Source of the DNA: Prochlorococcus sp. AG-459-O09
GTDB taxonomy: Bacteria; Cyanobacteriota; Cyanobacteriia; PCC-6307; Cyanobiaceae
Reading direction: 5' to 3'
DNA length: 52,534 nt
Assembly: GCA_003211955.1 (NCBI GenBank)
Contig: QCRH01000006.1
Span: 1 to 52,534 of the forward strand
Shown: positions 1-12,514 of the stretch, in pieces
Position numbering within the stretch: position 1 is the first letter of the stretch
How the letters are laid out: each line of letters starts with the position of its first letter
Translations under genes and position numbers: made by a program
The notes under the pieces: generated by a model
Databases searched by the model: none
Told to the model about the DNA's origin: nothing
What the model saw: only the letters and a program-made list of their open reading frames with translations

Positions 1-147
1 CTTGGAAAGTCACTTTAGGATTATTTCTAATGTGCACTCAATGTAATCCTTAATACTTAAGGAGGCTGAAACTAAATACATAAACTGAAGTTTTTATTTG
101 GATAAAGCAATTCAATTTGAGTAGATTTATCTACAAAAGGATTTGAA
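1..147 (+). other. rrn leader with 16S processing-stem half
   Basis: No ORF is visible. This is the transcribed leader in front of 16S. Positions 40-54 (AATGTAATCCTTAAT) are complementary, with one mismatch, to 1708-1722 in the spacer behind 16S, as expected for the RNase III stem that loops out pre-16S. A second small hairpin (GTAGAT/ATCTAC) lies at about 121-133. The rrn promoter could not be placed with confidence. Confidence 0.55.
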
Positions 148-1632
<1,485 letters not shown>

Positions 1633-1707
1633 ACAGGGAGACAACAAAATGTTTAATATTATTATTTTGTCACCTTAGGTCGATCGGTATCTCACGTTCT
1701 TAATTTA

Positions 1708-1722
1708 ATTAAGGATTTCATT
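1708..1722 (+). other. 3' half of the 16S processing stem
   Basis: ATTAAGGATTTCATT is the reverse complement of leader positions 40-54 with a single mismatch. Pairing would bring the two ends of pre-16S together for RNase III cleavage. The pairing is seen in the sequence; the processing role is inferred from rRNA operons in general. Confidence 0.5.
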
Positions 1723-1759
1723 TCCTAAGTTTTTCTAGGTCACACCCATTATTTTTCCT

Positions 1760-1833
<74 letters not shown>

Positions 1834-1845
1834 TATCTCTATGTT

Positions 1846-1918
1846 GGGGGTATAGCTCAGTTGGTAGAGCGCCTGCTTTGCAAGCAGGATGTCAGCGGTT
1901 CGAGTCCGCTTACCTCCA
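1846..1918 (+). tRNA. trnA: tRNA-Ala (TGC)
   Basis: A 73-nt cloverleaf with acceptor GGGGGTA/TACCTCC, D arm GCTC..GAGC, anticodon loop TTTGCAA giving TGC, and T loop TTCGAGT. It follows tRNA-Ile by 12 nt in the rRNA spacer and is co-transcribed with the rRNAs. Confidence 0.98.
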
Positions 1919-2049
1919 CTGATTACCACCTCTTCCATAATCTGTAGAAGGGAAATGTTTTGAGGTGTGATCAAATTCTGAACGAATCTAGCTTCCTAAT
2001 GACAGCATTAAGATGCTGGACTCATTGAATTAATTTCATTGTTTTCAGA

Positions 2050-2070
2050 GAACCTTGACAACTGCATAGA
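2050..2070 (+). other. boxA-like element and 5' half of the 23S processing stem
   Basis: The 21-nt element beginning GAACCTTGAC and ending ACTGCATAGA is the reverse complement of 5088-5108, between 23S and 5S, with one mismatch. This is the expected stem enclosing pre-23S. The same segment is the usual position of the cyanobacterial boxA-like antitermination element. The pairing is directly visible; the roles are established for rrn operons generally. Confidence 0.65.
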
Positions 2071-2176
2071 TTATTTTTTAAAGACAATAAGCATTTTAAA
2101 TGATGCAGATTTATTATTTATGCGTATGCATTAATAACAATTCTATTAAGCTGATGCTTCAATTTTGAAGTTATTG

Positions 2177-5052
<2,876 letters not shown>

Positions 5053-5087
5053 TAAACTTAATTTATTGTTTTTAATTAATATAATTT

Positions 5088-5108
5088 TCTATGCAGTTCT
5101 CAAGGTTC
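5088..5108 (+). other. 3' half of the 23S processing stem
   Basis: This 21-nt stretch, starting TCTATGCAGTTC, pairs with 2050-2070 with one mismatch and would close the stem around 23S. It sits in the short 23S-5S spacer. Confidence 0.6.
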
Positions 5109-5114
5109 ATACTA

Positions 5115-5232
5115 TCCTGGTGTTCATGGCGATGTGGACCCACTCCGATCCATCTCGAACTCGGTTGTGAAACGCATCAGCGGCGAAAATATTTAGGGGG
5201 TAGCCCCTTGAGAAAATAGCTCAATGCCAGGT
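5115..5232 (+). rRNA. rrf: 5S ribosomal RNA
   Basis: About 118 nt. The terminal helix is TCCTGGTGTTC with ATGCCAGGT, and the loop contains CCGATCCATCTCGAACTCGG, typical of cyanobacterial 5S. It is the last gene of the rrn operon and is followed 10 nt later by a terminator. Confidence 0.95.
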
Positions 5233-5242
5233 AAAAATATTT

Positions 5243-5276
5243 AAAAGGGTTTATTCTGCTTGAGTAAACCCTTTTT
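5243..5276 (+). terminator. rrn operon terminator
   Basis: The arms AAAAGGGTTTA and TAAACCCTTTT form an 11-bp stem around an 11-nt loop and run into a T tract on the plus strand. The T tract overlaps the stop codon of the convergent mutM gene, so one element separates the rrn operon from mutM. Confidence 0.88.
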
Positions 5277-6154
5277 TATTTTTGGCATCTAGAACACCAA
5301 TGGGTACTTCTTCCAGTAATTTTTTGTCTTTCAATTAAATTTCCACATTTACGACATTCTTTTCCAGTTCTCCTATAGACATTTGTCTCTAAACCAAAAT
5401 TCCCATTCTCTCCTTCCAAGTCTCTAAAATCGCTAAATGTAGTACCCCCAGAACCTATACTTTTTTTTAATACAGTTACAATTGATTCTTTTAACTTGAT
5501 TAACTCATTCTTTTTTATTGTTCGAGCTTCCCTAAAAGGTGAGATGCCAGCAGAGTATAAACTTTCATCAGCATAAATATTACCTATACCTGCCACTATT
5601 GTTTGATCTAATAAAATAGCTTTTATAGATTTTGTTCTTTTTGAAATAACTCTCTTAAGGTAATTTGCATCAAATTCTTTAGAAAATGGCTCTGGTCCTA
5701 ATGAACCTAATCCTTTAATTATTTTGTTAAGCGATAGGTCTTTATTAATCCACCACATTTGACCAAAACTTCTTACATCAATGTACCTAAGCTCATTATT
5801 ATTTTTATCGAAAAATCTTATTCTTGTATGTTTACAAGGATGAGTTGATTTTTCAATGAATTTAAAATATCCAGTCATTCTTAGATGAATTACAAGAAAT
5901 CCGTTATTTTGTGAATTTTCTAGAGGAAATTGAGTTTTCTCATTCTCAACCTCTTTTAATTGAGCTATTAAATATTTTCCTCTTCTATCCCATTTATAAA
6001 TAAGTGAGTTCCGAAGTCCTTTAATGAATTCATCTTTGTTTGATGGGAATGCAACAGTTGAATCCCTACAGACTTCTACTTTTTTAATAATAAAGTTATT
6101 AAGTTTTTGCTCTAAACCTCTGCGAACAGTTTCTACTTCAGGTAATTCAGGCAA
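5276..6154 (-). CDS. mutM: Formamidopyrimidine-DNA glycosylase
   Basis: A bifunctional base-excision repair glycosylase/AP lyase that removes 8-oxoguanine and ring-opened purines. The 292-aa protein starts MPELPEVE, so the catalytic Pro-2 and Glu-3 are present once Met is removed. The helix-two-turn-helix follows in the second half. A C-terminal zinc finger has Cys 267, 270, 287 and 290. Length is normal. The gene starts 4 nt after psaE stops and shares its strand, so the two are probably co-transcribed. That places oxidative-damage repair next to a photosystem I subunit. The stop overlaps the rrn terminator. Confidence 0.96.
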   Translation of the reverse strand: MPELPEVETVRRGLEQKLNNFIIKKVEVCRDSTVAFPSNKDEFIKGLRNSLIYKWDRRGKYLIAQLKEVENEKTQFPLENSQNNGFLVIHLRMTGYFKFIEKSTHPCKHTRIRFFDKNNNELRYIDVRSFGQMWWINKDLSLNKIIKGLGSLGPEPFSKEFDANYLKRVISKRTKSIKAILLDQTIVAGIGNIYADESLYSAGISPFREARTIKKNELIKLKESIVTVLKKSIGSGGTTFSDFRDLEGENGNFGLETNVYRRTGKECRKCGNLIERQKITGRSTHWCSRCQK

Positions 6155-6158
6155 TTAT

Positions 6159-6368
6159 TTAAGCTTTCTCTAATTCACTTTCTGCGAAATTATTTGTATT
6201 TGCTCCACCCTCAGTTCCGCTTATCCCAGCGTAATTTACTTTATCGAATCTGACTACACAGTTATATTTAATACCTGAGGTATCTATTGAAGCAACTTTA
6301 CCTATTTCATTGTACCAATATGATTCTGGTCTTTTTACTCTTACGAGATCTCCTCTTGAAATTGCCAT
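6159..6368 (-). CDS. psaE: Photosystem I subunit IV (PsaE)
   Basis: A 69-aa stromal (cytoplasmic-side) subunit of photosystem I that helps dock ferredoxin and supports cyclic electron flow. It begins [20 protein letters not shown] and has the compact SH3-like core typical of PsaE, with GKVASID and a VVRFDKVNY strand. No signal peptide or membrane segment is expected or seen. Length is normal. It heads a probable two-gene unit with mutM. Confidence 0.96.
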   Translation of the reverse strand: MAISRGDLVRVKRPESYWYNEIGKVASIDTSGIKYNCVVRFDKVNYAGISGTEGGANTNNFAESELEKA

Positions 6369-6448
6369 TACTATTAATTTAACTTTTTTTAGAATAACTC
6401 ATCATTAATATTCTTAGACAAATTATTCACAGATATTAATTAAAAGTT

Positions 6449-7210
6449 TTAACAAAAATCATTTATTAAATTATTTTCGAATTCTTCTTTAGCAGGCTTA
6501 CTTCCCATCCATTTCCTACCAGGTATTCTTACATCTAATTCATTTGTATCACAATTGATTGAAAGAATAAGTTTTTTATTTTCTTGATTAAGTACGTTTA
6601 AAACTTTTCTACCTTCAATATCATTATTTGATTTACTTTGGATAATTATAGGACCATAAATTTTTCTATCTAACTCAAGTAAGTCATTATTTTTTTTATT
6701 TTCAGTTGTTTCATGATTTTCTGAATTAATTGTGTTCTTTTTTCTTATTACGAGCTTTTGACCAACTTTTATTGAATCAGGATTATTGAGATTATTAATC
6801 TCTATCAGATCGATTACTTTTAAATCATATTTGTTTGATATCTCAGTAAGATTTTCACCAGTTTGTACAATATGATAATTATTTATTAAATCAGATTGTT
6901 TTATAAGATTTTCATTAGGTTCAGAAATAATAAGATTTTGGCCAACAAAGATATAATTTTCATCTTTTAAGTTATTCAATTTAATAATTAAATCTTCATT
7001 TATCGAATAGAATTTTGAAATACTTAATATTGTATCTCCACTTTTTACAACATGAATTTTTCTTATTTCAGTTTTTTCTTCAGTAATTGATTCTTTTTTA
7101 GCAATATTCTCAATTTTATTTTTTGCTGAAAATATTTTTTCTTCTGATTTTATCAATGATTGATTAAAAAAATTAATAAATATGGCAATTAATAAAAATG
7201 CAAATTTCAT
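6449..7210 (-). CDS. Exported protein with two LysM domains
   Basis: A 253-aa protein. The first 20 or so residues (MKFAFLLIAIFINFF) are hydrophobic, so it is exported or membrane-anchored. Two LysM repeats follow, about residues 52-97 (HVVKSGDTILSISKFY..) and 114-158 (YHIVQTGENLTEISNKY..); this domain binds peptidoglycan. The remaining C-terminal part, with KIYGPIIIQSKS and a conserved-looking Cys, is not a catalytic domain I recognise. I prefer the ATG at 7210 over the upstream GTG at 7219 because it opens directly into the signal peptide. Role in cell-wall binding is inferred. Confidence 0.8.
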   Translation of the reverse strand: MKFAFLLIAIFINFFNQSLIKSEEKIFSAKNKIENIAKKESITEEKTEIRKIHVVKSGDTILSISKFYSINEDLIIKLNNLKDENYIFVGQNLIISEPNENLIKQSDLINNYHIVQTGENLTEISNKYDLKVIDLIEINNLNNPDSIKVGQKLVIRKKNTINSENHETTENKKNNDLLELDRKIYGPIIIQSKSNNDIEGRKVLNVLNQENKKLILSINCDTNELDVRIPGRKWMGSKPAKEEFENNLINDFC

Positions 7211-7282
7211 AAAACTCACTATTTATTTAAAGATAATCTTTAAATTTTAAATCGCTAGGTTTTTGAAAACAATTTAAGCAAT

Positions 7283-8674
7283 TTAAACCTGAAAAATAAA
7301 CTTTAAAAATTCCTTTACTCTTTTATAGGGAGGATACCGCAGATTTAAATCAAATAAAAAACTTTTAAAAGTAATAGATTTTTGATTTGAAAAATTGCGA
7401 AACCCCTCTTCGCCATGAAATTTACCAATACCACTTTGCCCAACACCTCCAAACGGTAAATTTGGAATAAGGACTGGTAACATCACATCATTTATACAAA
7501 TTGTTCCTGAGCTGGTTACTTTTGAAATATGATTATGGATTTTTTTATTTCCTCCAAATAAGTAGATTGCTAAGGGTTTTGATGTTTGACTAATCTGTTT
7601 TAAAGCTGATTCCTTATCATTAATCCCAATTACTGGAAGCAGTGAACTGAATAGTTCTTTCTGCAAAATATCTGTTTCATTTAATTTAGTTCTCAAGATT
7701 GTAGGAGATATTTTCAACTTTTTTTTACTAAAACCCCCTCCAAATAAAATTCTTTCTTCTTTTTTATATCGTTTGAGAATTTCTACAGTTGATTTAAATT
7801 GCTTTTTCTCTAATTTTGATAAGTTTTCGGAAATAATTGGATTATCTCCGTAAAAACTTACTATGTATTTCTTTAATTTTTCTATAAAAATATTTTCAAT
7901 TTCTTTATCTACAAAGACATGATTCGGAGCCATGCAGGATTGACCAGAATTAAAAAATTTGCCCCAAACAATTCTTTTAGCAGCCACTTCTAAATTTGCA
8001 TTCTTGAAAACAATAACAGGATTTGTTCCGCTTAACTCAAGAGTTAATGGAGTTAAGTTTTTTGAAGCTAATTTCATTATAGATTTTCCAGTTTCAGTAC
8101 TTCCTGTAAAAAAAATGTGGTCAAAATTTTGTTCAATTAATTTTATGGATTGTTTATTATCACCCTCTATTGTCATTAAGACATCTTTATGGAAATATTT
8201 GGAAGTAAGCTTTTTAATAAGTTTTGAGGTCGCAGGACATTTCTCTGATGGTTTTATAACTGCAGTATTTCCTGCTGAGAAAATATTTACCAATGGCTTT
8301 AAAACATAAAGTAATGGATAATTATAAGGACCAAGAATTAAGACACACCCAAGAGGTTCATAAATAACTTGGGAGGATGATGGAAATAGATAAAAAGGTG
8401 TATCAATCTTTTTTGGTCGCATCCATGAATTGAGTTTCTTTTTTATGAGTGAAATTTCTTCGTTCACTAAAAGGATTTCTGAAAGCCCTTCAATTTCAGA
8501 TTTACCGAGATCAACAAAAAGTGATTTAATTATCTCTTTTTTATTTTCATCCAAAAGTTTAGAAACTATATTGAGATGATAGATTCGCCATTTTATATCT
8601 TCAGTTTTACCAGTGAGAACTGTATTTTTTAATTTATTTATGTCTTCTAAATGAAATTTATCAGAAATTTTCAT
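7283..8674 (-). CDS. NAD(P)-dependent aldehyde dehydrogenase (class 3-like)
   Basis: It oxidises aldehydes to acids; the class-3-like type commonly acts on fatty or aromatic aldehydes. The 463-aa protein has the catalytic Cys247 in NSGQSCMAP and the general base Glu213 in LELSGTNP, plus the cofactor-site FFTGSTETG. The hydrophobic C-terminus (FLKFIFQV) resembles membrane-associated fatty aldehyde dehydrogenases. The ATG at 8674 is chosen because AGGA lies 5 nt upstream; an in-frame GTG at 8740 would add 22 residues without a good ribosome site. Substrate is unknown; detoxification of lipid aldehydes is a reasonable inference. Confidence 0.9.
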   Translation of the reverse strand: MKISDKFHLEDINKLKNTVLTGKTEDIKWRIYHLNIVSKLLDENKKEIIKSLFVDLGKSEIEGLSEILLVNEEISLIKKKLNSWMRPKKIDTPFYLFPSSSQVIYEPLGCVLILGPYNYPLLYVLKPLVNIFSAGNTAVIKPSEKCPATSKLIKKLTSKYFHKDVLMTIEGDNKQSIKLIEQNFDHIFFTGSTETGKSIMKLASKNLTPLTLELSGTNPVIVFKNANLEVAAKRIVWGKFFNSGQSCMAPNHVFVDKEIENIFIEKLKKYIVSFYGDNPIISENLSKLEKKQFKSTVEILKRYKKEERILFGGGFSKKKLKISPTILRTKLNETDILQKELFSSLLPVIGINDKESALKQISQTSKPLAIYLFGGNKKIHNHISKVTSSGTICINDVMLPVLIPNLPFGGVGQSGIGKFHGEEGFRNFSNQKSITFKSFLFDLNLRYPPYKRVKEFLKFIFQV

Positions 8675-8829
8675 TATATTCCTATGAATAGTATTAAATA
8701 TATCAGAGGATAAATTGTAAATTACTAAGGTTTTGGTCACTTAAATCAAAGCTAATGATTTATAAGAAAGAATCAAATTTATTAATATTGTCCTTCAAAA
8801 TTCAAATTTTTCTTGGTTAGTATATTTTT

Positions 8830-9720
8830 ATGGGGGAAATTTTTTCAATTAGATTGATATCTATAAATGAAATACCAGAAGTCACAAACTGGGCAAGGTT
8901 AGAAGGTTTTTCTCCTGGATTGGATGACTTATCAATTTATAGAAATACAGATAAACAAGGGGTATGGGTAGCTTGTCTGGACAATAATCCTATAGGTTCT
9001 ATTGCGTGTATAAAATATAATTCCTCGTATGGTTTTATAGGTTTATTTATAGTTAAAAAAGAATTCCGAAATAATGGATATGGAGTGAGATTATGGAAAC
9101 ATGCGCTCGAATATTTAAAAAATGTTGATTGTATCGGTCTTGAGGCTGCCCCAGATAGATTGAATGATTACGCAAATTGGGGGTTTAGAAAATCTTCCAT
9201 TACAAATAGATGGAAATTAAATGGATCTCAAGATTTGCCATTGATAAATTTCTATAAAGATCAATTTCATTCTTTTAAAGTTGTCCCTGGTAATAAAATT
9301 TCCTCTCAAGCAGTCTTAATTTATGATGATCAAAGAGAACCTAGTCCAAGACCACATTTTCTAAATGACTGGTTGAAAAATTCTCATGGTAATGTCAGTG
9401 CAATTGTCGATAATAATGGGATGTGCCATGGATTTGGCAGGATAAGACCTTGTGTGTTGGAGGATAATGAGCAAGGCTGGAGAATCGGACCGCTTTTAGC
9501 GGATACTCCACCACTTGCTGAATTATTAATAAGGGAGTTAGTTGGTGATTTAGATGCCCAAATCTTGTTGGATTGCTCTAATCTGAATCCTTATGCAAAT
9601 TATCTTTTATTAAGTTTGGGATTTGAGGAAATATCAAAGACTTACAGAATGTATAAAGGTATTCAACCCCCCTGCCCAATGAATCAAGTATACGGACTTG
9701 CGTGCTTGGAACTGGGGTGA
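8830..9720 (+). CDS. GNAT-family N-acetyltransferase
   Basis: 296 aa. Residues about 5-140 form a GNAT fold, with the acetyl-CoA binding motif in FIVKKEFRNNGYGVRLW. The second half (from about 165, with PRPHFLNDWL and GFGRIRPC) is a further acetyltransferase-like C-terminal domain, as in two-domain GNAT proteins. Substrate cannot be read from the sequence. It is divergent from the aldehyde dehydrogenase upstream and convergent with the DUF3104 gene downstream. Confidence 0.85.
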   Translation: MGEIFSIRLISINEIPEVTNWARLEGFSPGLDDLSIYRNTDKQGVWVACLDNNPIGSIACIKYNSSYGFIGLFIVKKEFRNNGYGVRLWKHALEYLKNVDCIGLEAAPDRLNDYANWGFRKSSITNRWKLNGSQDLPLINFYKDQFHSFKVVPGNKISSQAVLIYDDQREPSPRPHFLNDWLKNSHGNVSAIVDNNGMCHGFGRIRPCVLEDNEQGWRIGPLLADTPPLAELLIRELVGDLDAQILLDCSNLNPYANYLLLSLGFEEISKTYRMYKGIQPPCPMNQVYGLACLELG

Positions 9721-9791
9721 TTCCCTTTAAAGCGTGTATTTTCCTTTTGTTTTTGTAATGCTGAAGGAAGTTTGTTTGATTATCCATAAAC

Positions 9792-10043
9792 TTAACTTTC
9801 AGAAGTTTTCAAAATCTTTTCTACAATATCGGCGTTGATTATAGTGATCTCTCCATTATCAATATTAGCTACTTGAAACAAAGTCCATGAATTTGGATTT
9901 CTAGCTCCTCCAATACAGTCAATAACTTTACCGATCCAATAATTTTTATTCTTTTCTTTAGTATCTTCGCAATTTTCTTCATTTTTAATTGCGACATAAT
10001 CACCAGGCTTAACGAAAAGAAACTCAGGAGTTACCGAGCTCAA
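9792..10043 (-). CDS. DUF3104-family protein
   Basis: 83 aa, no signal peptide, no membrane segment. It matches my memory of the picocyanobacterial DUF3104 family: a VKPGDYVAIKN start to the domain, then WIGKVIDCIGGARNP, TLFQVANIDNG and a final NADIV strand. This pattern suggests a small beta-barrel. Function unknown. A LexA-like box (10058-10071) lies 15-28 nt upstream of its start codon and may control it. Confidence 0.75.
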   Translation of the reverse strand: MSSVTPEFLFVKPGDYVAIKNEENCEDTKEKNKNYWIGKVIDCIGGARNPNSWTLFQVANIDNGEITIINADIVEKILKTSES

Positions 10044-10057
10044 AATAAATATTTAAT

Positions 10058-10071
10058 AGTATATATGTACT
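10058..10071. promoter_or_regulatory. LexA-like box
   Basis: AGTATATATGTACT differs at one position from the cyanobacterial LexA consensus RGTACNNNDGTWCB. It lies 15-28 nt upstream of the DUF3104 start (minus) and about 70 nt upstream of a small plus-strand ORF. The match is seen in the sequence; LexA binding is inference. Confidence 0.35.
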
Positions 10072-10140
10072 ATAGTAAATTATCGGCTTTGTTGCCGAAG
10101 TTTGAATTAATTTGCAAACTAGAAATAATTCAAAAATAAA

Positions 10141-10233
10141 ATGGAATTAGTTGAAATTGTTATATTTTCGACATTATTGGGCTTAATTTTAGCTGTAACT
10201 GACGCTTACATAGAAAGAAATATTCCTGGATAA
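10141..10233 (+). CDS. 30-aa single-pass membrane protein
   Basis: The ATG opens a 30-codon frame (MELVEIVIFSTLLGLI..) ending ERNIPG. Nearly all of residues 4-20 is hydrophobic, so this is one membrane helix with a short charged tail. It has the size of a small photosystem or cytochrome b6f subunit, but I could not match it to PetG, PetL, PetM, PetN, PsaI, PsaM or Psb30. Identity unknown. Confidence 0.5.
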   Translation: MELVEIVIFSTLLGLILAVTDAYIERNIPG

Positions 10234-10250
10234 TATCTCCAATTCATTTT

Positions 10251-10406
10251 TTAAATTAAATAAGATTTAAGCTGATCTAATATGTCGGCGCGGTTAGAAA
10301 CTAGTTTTGTAAAAACTAAATACATAAGTCCACCCATTGCAAGTCTTCCGTTTATTTTCTCTAACTGCTTTAGTTTTTTAAACAATTTTCTTTTGCGGTT
10401 AAACAA
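10251..10406 (-). CDS. hli: High-light-inducible (Hlip)-like protein
   Basis: 51 aa from a TTG start. A basic N-terminus (NRKRKLFKKLKQ) leads into EKINGRLAMGGLMYLVF, which matches the chlorophyll-binding motif of the CAB/ELIP/HLIP family (E-x-x-N-G-R-x-A-M-x-G). A short soluble tail follows. Hlips are one-helix thylakoid proteins that protect photosystem assembly and bind chlorophyll and carotenoid under light stress. The helix is followed by a less typical tail (NRADILDQLKSYLI). The start is uncertain because no ATG is in frame; the motif itself is clear. Confidence 0.7.
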   Translation of the reverse strand: MFNRKRKLFKKLKQLEKINGRLAMGGLMYLVFTKLVSNRADILDQLKSYLI

Positions 10407-10503
10407 AATTTAAAGATTTTAGAAAATAAAAAAGTATTGATTACTTCAAAATTAAAAAAAAATTAAAAATTTATGAAAATATTATTTCAAACACAAGTTA
10501 AAT

Positions 10504-10641
10504 TTAAAGCCAAGCCTCTTTCATTTCAAGATAAAGCCTCTCGCTCTCAGCAGAATTAATTTTGCTGTCTGAATAGGATTGTTGCTGTTGCTGTTGTTGC
10601 TGCTGTGTTGAATTAGTATTGGGATTTTGGACTTCGCTCAT
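10504..10641 (-). CDS. 45-aa polyglutamine-containing small protein
   Basis: ATG frame of 45 codons: MSEVQNPNTNST, then nine consecutive Gln (mixed CAG and CAA), then SYSDSKINSAESERLYLEMKEAWL. It is soluble, with a low-complexity front and a likely helical C-terminus. The use of both Gln codons suggests the tract is not just a recent CAG slippage product. Function unknown. Confidence 0.55.
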   Translation of the reverse strand: MSEVQNPNTNSTQQQQQQQQQSYSDSKINSAESERLYLEMKEAWL

Positions 10642-10757
10642 TAGAGGATTTGGAATTTGTGTTTATTCTCTCATATTTAGAGCTTTTTTTGTCACCTTAA
10701 ATTCTTAAATTTTATTTAAATTTTCTACGTTTTAAATTTTCCTGTTTTGAGTGAATG

Positions 10758-10859
10758 TTACTTTGCTATTGTAGTTTTGGCGTATAGGAACTTAACTTCC
10801 CAATATACAATTACGAGAAAGATAGCACTTGCAATAATAATTCCAGAAATGGCTAACAT
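10758..10859 (-). CDS. 33-aa single-pass membrane protein
   Basis: ATG frame: MLAISGIIIASAIFLVIVYW followed by EVKFLYAKTTIAK. One membrane helix of about 20 residues with a basic cytoplasmic-type tail. It is isolated between the poly-Q ORF and the NdhF-like gene. No family recognised; it could be a small photosystem or complex subunit. Confidence 0.5.
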   Translation of the reverse strand: MLAISGIIIASAIFLVIVYWEVKFLYAKTTIAK

Positions 10860-11005
10860 TTTATTAATCAATACTAATTTAATTTTGGTATCAATTTACA
10901 CAGAATGCAATAGGTACTAATTACATTTAAGATTTTAAAAATCTTACTTAATGAAATAACGCGTCAAAATAATATAAAATCTTAAGTTAGATACGTATTA
11001 CTTTC

Positions 11006-11440
11006 GTGGGGAATTTCATAAATACAACAATTCTCATACCTTTAATACCTCTTCTTACGGCTTTATTTATTTTTATCTTATTAGCAAGTTTTAATAGAAC
11101 ACTTAACAGGTTAACAAAACCAGTTACTGCACTTGTTGCATTATCTTTATTAAGTTCTGCTTTTATAAGCTTGTTTGACTATTTTAAAAAAATAGAGGAA
11201 GAATTAGTCTTATCTAAATTCCTTAAATTTTTTGAACAAACAAATTTAGTTATTCATCTCAATTTAGTAAATGAAAAAATTATAATTTTTTTCTCATTAA
11301 TAATGTTATTAATAATTGGATTATCTTTTTATAAATTACCAAGAAAAAAAGGTTATGTCTCATTCATGATTAGCCTAGGATTAATGACTTCTACGGTGAT
11401 GATCTCAATATTGCTAATAGATTTTTCATCACTAATCTAA
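11006..11440 (+). CDS. Small NdhF/NuoL-like membrane protein
   Basis: 144 aa from a GTG start with four hydrophobic segments (about residues 8-28, 40-60, 90-108, 118-138). The first segment, IPLIPLLTALFIF, and the spacing recall the first helices of NdhF/NuoL proton-pumping subunits. The rest of that 600-residue family is absent, and this is far too short to be a working pump. It ends convergently with ptox, overlapping by 4 nt. A function linked to plastoquinone or NDH-1 is only a guess. Confidence 0.5.
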   Translation: MGNFINTTILIPLIPLLTALFIFILLASFNRTLNRLTKPVTALVALSLLSSAFISLFDYFKKIEEELVLSKFLKFFEQTNLVIHLNLVNEKIIIFFSLIMLLIIGLSFYKLPRKKGYVSFMISLGLMTSTVMISILLIDFSSLI

Positions 11441-11943
11441 ACTTTAAGCATTAACAAGGCATCGTTAAGTTCTTGGACATGATTTAATTCATCTTGAGCA
11501 ATTTCTTTTATTTTTTGATCATTTGGATTATCTTTTAAATATTTGGAATAAGTTTTAAATGCATGTTCTTCAATTTTTATGTTTACATCATAAGCATTAG
11601 CTGGAGAGAAGAAATAATAAAAAACCATGATCCAGTAATAAACGAGCACAAGGTGTCTCGCAAAAAATCTATCAATCCAGAACTTATCTCCTCCTCTTTT
11701 TTCCATTTCTTTTAGATGCTCAGTTTCGTTAATAGCTTGATAAAAATGTTCTTTCATTAAAATCATTGTTTTTTCATTTTTAATTCCTAGGGATTCTTTA
11801 AAATGAAGAACTGAAAGAAATGCAAAATAAGGCGATCTAGCTATGACTTCTAAAACCCAAAATCTTTGTAAATTTCTACCAGAGTATATTAAGTCTAAGA
11901 AGTTGACAGTATTATTCAAAATAAAAGAATTTAATTTCTTCAT
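11437..11943 (-). CDS. ptox: Plastoquinol terminal oxidase (PTOX, AOX family)
   Basis: A di-iron carboxylate oxidase that passes electrons from plastoquinol to oxygen, forming water. 168 aa. The iron ligands are readable: Glu32 (LEVIARSPYF), Glu73 and His76 (NETEHL), Glu125/126 (IEEHAF), and Glu152 and His155 (DELNH). It is an interfacial membrane protein without a transit peptide. PTOX is known in high-light Prochlorococcus as an electron safety valve and also supports carotenoid desaturation by taking electrons from plastoquinol. Length is short compared with plant PTOX, as expected for the bacterial form. Confidence 0.93.
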   Translation of the reverse strand: MKKLNSFILNNTVNFLDLIYSGRNLQRFWVLEVIARSPYFAFLSVLHFKESLGIKNEKTMILMKEHFYQAINETEHLKEMEKRGGDKFWIDRFFARHLVLVYYWIMVFYYFFSPANAYDVNIKIEEHAFKTYSKYLKDNPNDQKIKEIAQDELNHVQELNDALLMLKV

Positions 11944-12098
11944 AAATTTTTGTTTTTCTTTAAGTATAATTACTTATTCACTTGAGGTCCATAATTTATA
12001 AAACTATTAACCAAAATTTAATATTCATAGTCTATAAATTGCGGTTTCCATTGAAATATTTTTTTTTCATGCATTAATTGGATAGTTAAAAATTTTAT

Positions 12099-12239
12099 AT
12101 GACAACTACTGAAAAAATTGCAAATGCCCAAAAGAGGATTAATGAATTAGAAAGACTTATAAAATATTGGAATAATTCAGAACACGATGAGGCAAAAAAA
12201 GTAAATTTTTCAATGAAAATTGAAAATAAAGTTGCTTAG
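12099..12239 (+). CDS. 46-aa soluble charged protein
   Basis: ATG frame of 46 codons (MTTTEKIANAQKRINELERL..) with helix-forming, charged composition and a probable short coiled coil (KIANAQKRINELERLIKYW). Ends ENKVA. No family recognised. Confidence 0.5.
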   Translation: MTTTEKIANAQKRINELERLIKYWNNSEHDEAKKVNFSMKIENKVA

Positions 12240-12387
12240 ATTTTTATGATTAAGGCTGATTAACTTTTTATCAAATTAAAGTGATTTAATGTCTTTGAAG
12301 TTTCAAATTTTTTTTAATCTCTAAATAGAGCAATTAAACCTATTCTCAAAAACGGTAAGGAAGAAATAATCTAAAAGAAAAATATAT

Positions 12388-12501
12388 ATGAAAACCTTTT
12401 CAAAAAAATATTTAGTTCCTATAAAAATTATACCTTGGTTTTTTTGGGTATCCATATCTTGTGTGAGTATATATTTGTGGAAGACAGCCTGGGTAAGTTG
12501 A
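12388..12501 (+). CDS. Possible 37-aa membrane protein
   Basis: ATG frame MKTFSKKYLVPIKI followed by a hydrophobic stretch IPWFFWVSISCVSIYLW and a short end. A basic N-terminus and one membrane helix are plausible, but the ribosome site is weak and the opposite strand also has an open frame here. Doubtful. Confidence 0.35.
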   Translation: MKTFSKKYLVPIKIIPWFFWVSISCVSIYLWKTAWVS

Positions 12502-12514
12502 ATAATTAATGAAA

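Noticed and set aside
8675..8740. N-terminal extension of the aldehyde dehydrogenase from a GTG
   Set aside because: No ribosome site; ATG at 8674 has AGGA at a good distance and starts the family fold.
9578..9787. Minus-strand frame overlapping the end of the GNAT gene
   Set aside because: More than half of it is antisense to a solid gene; no ribosome site or domain.
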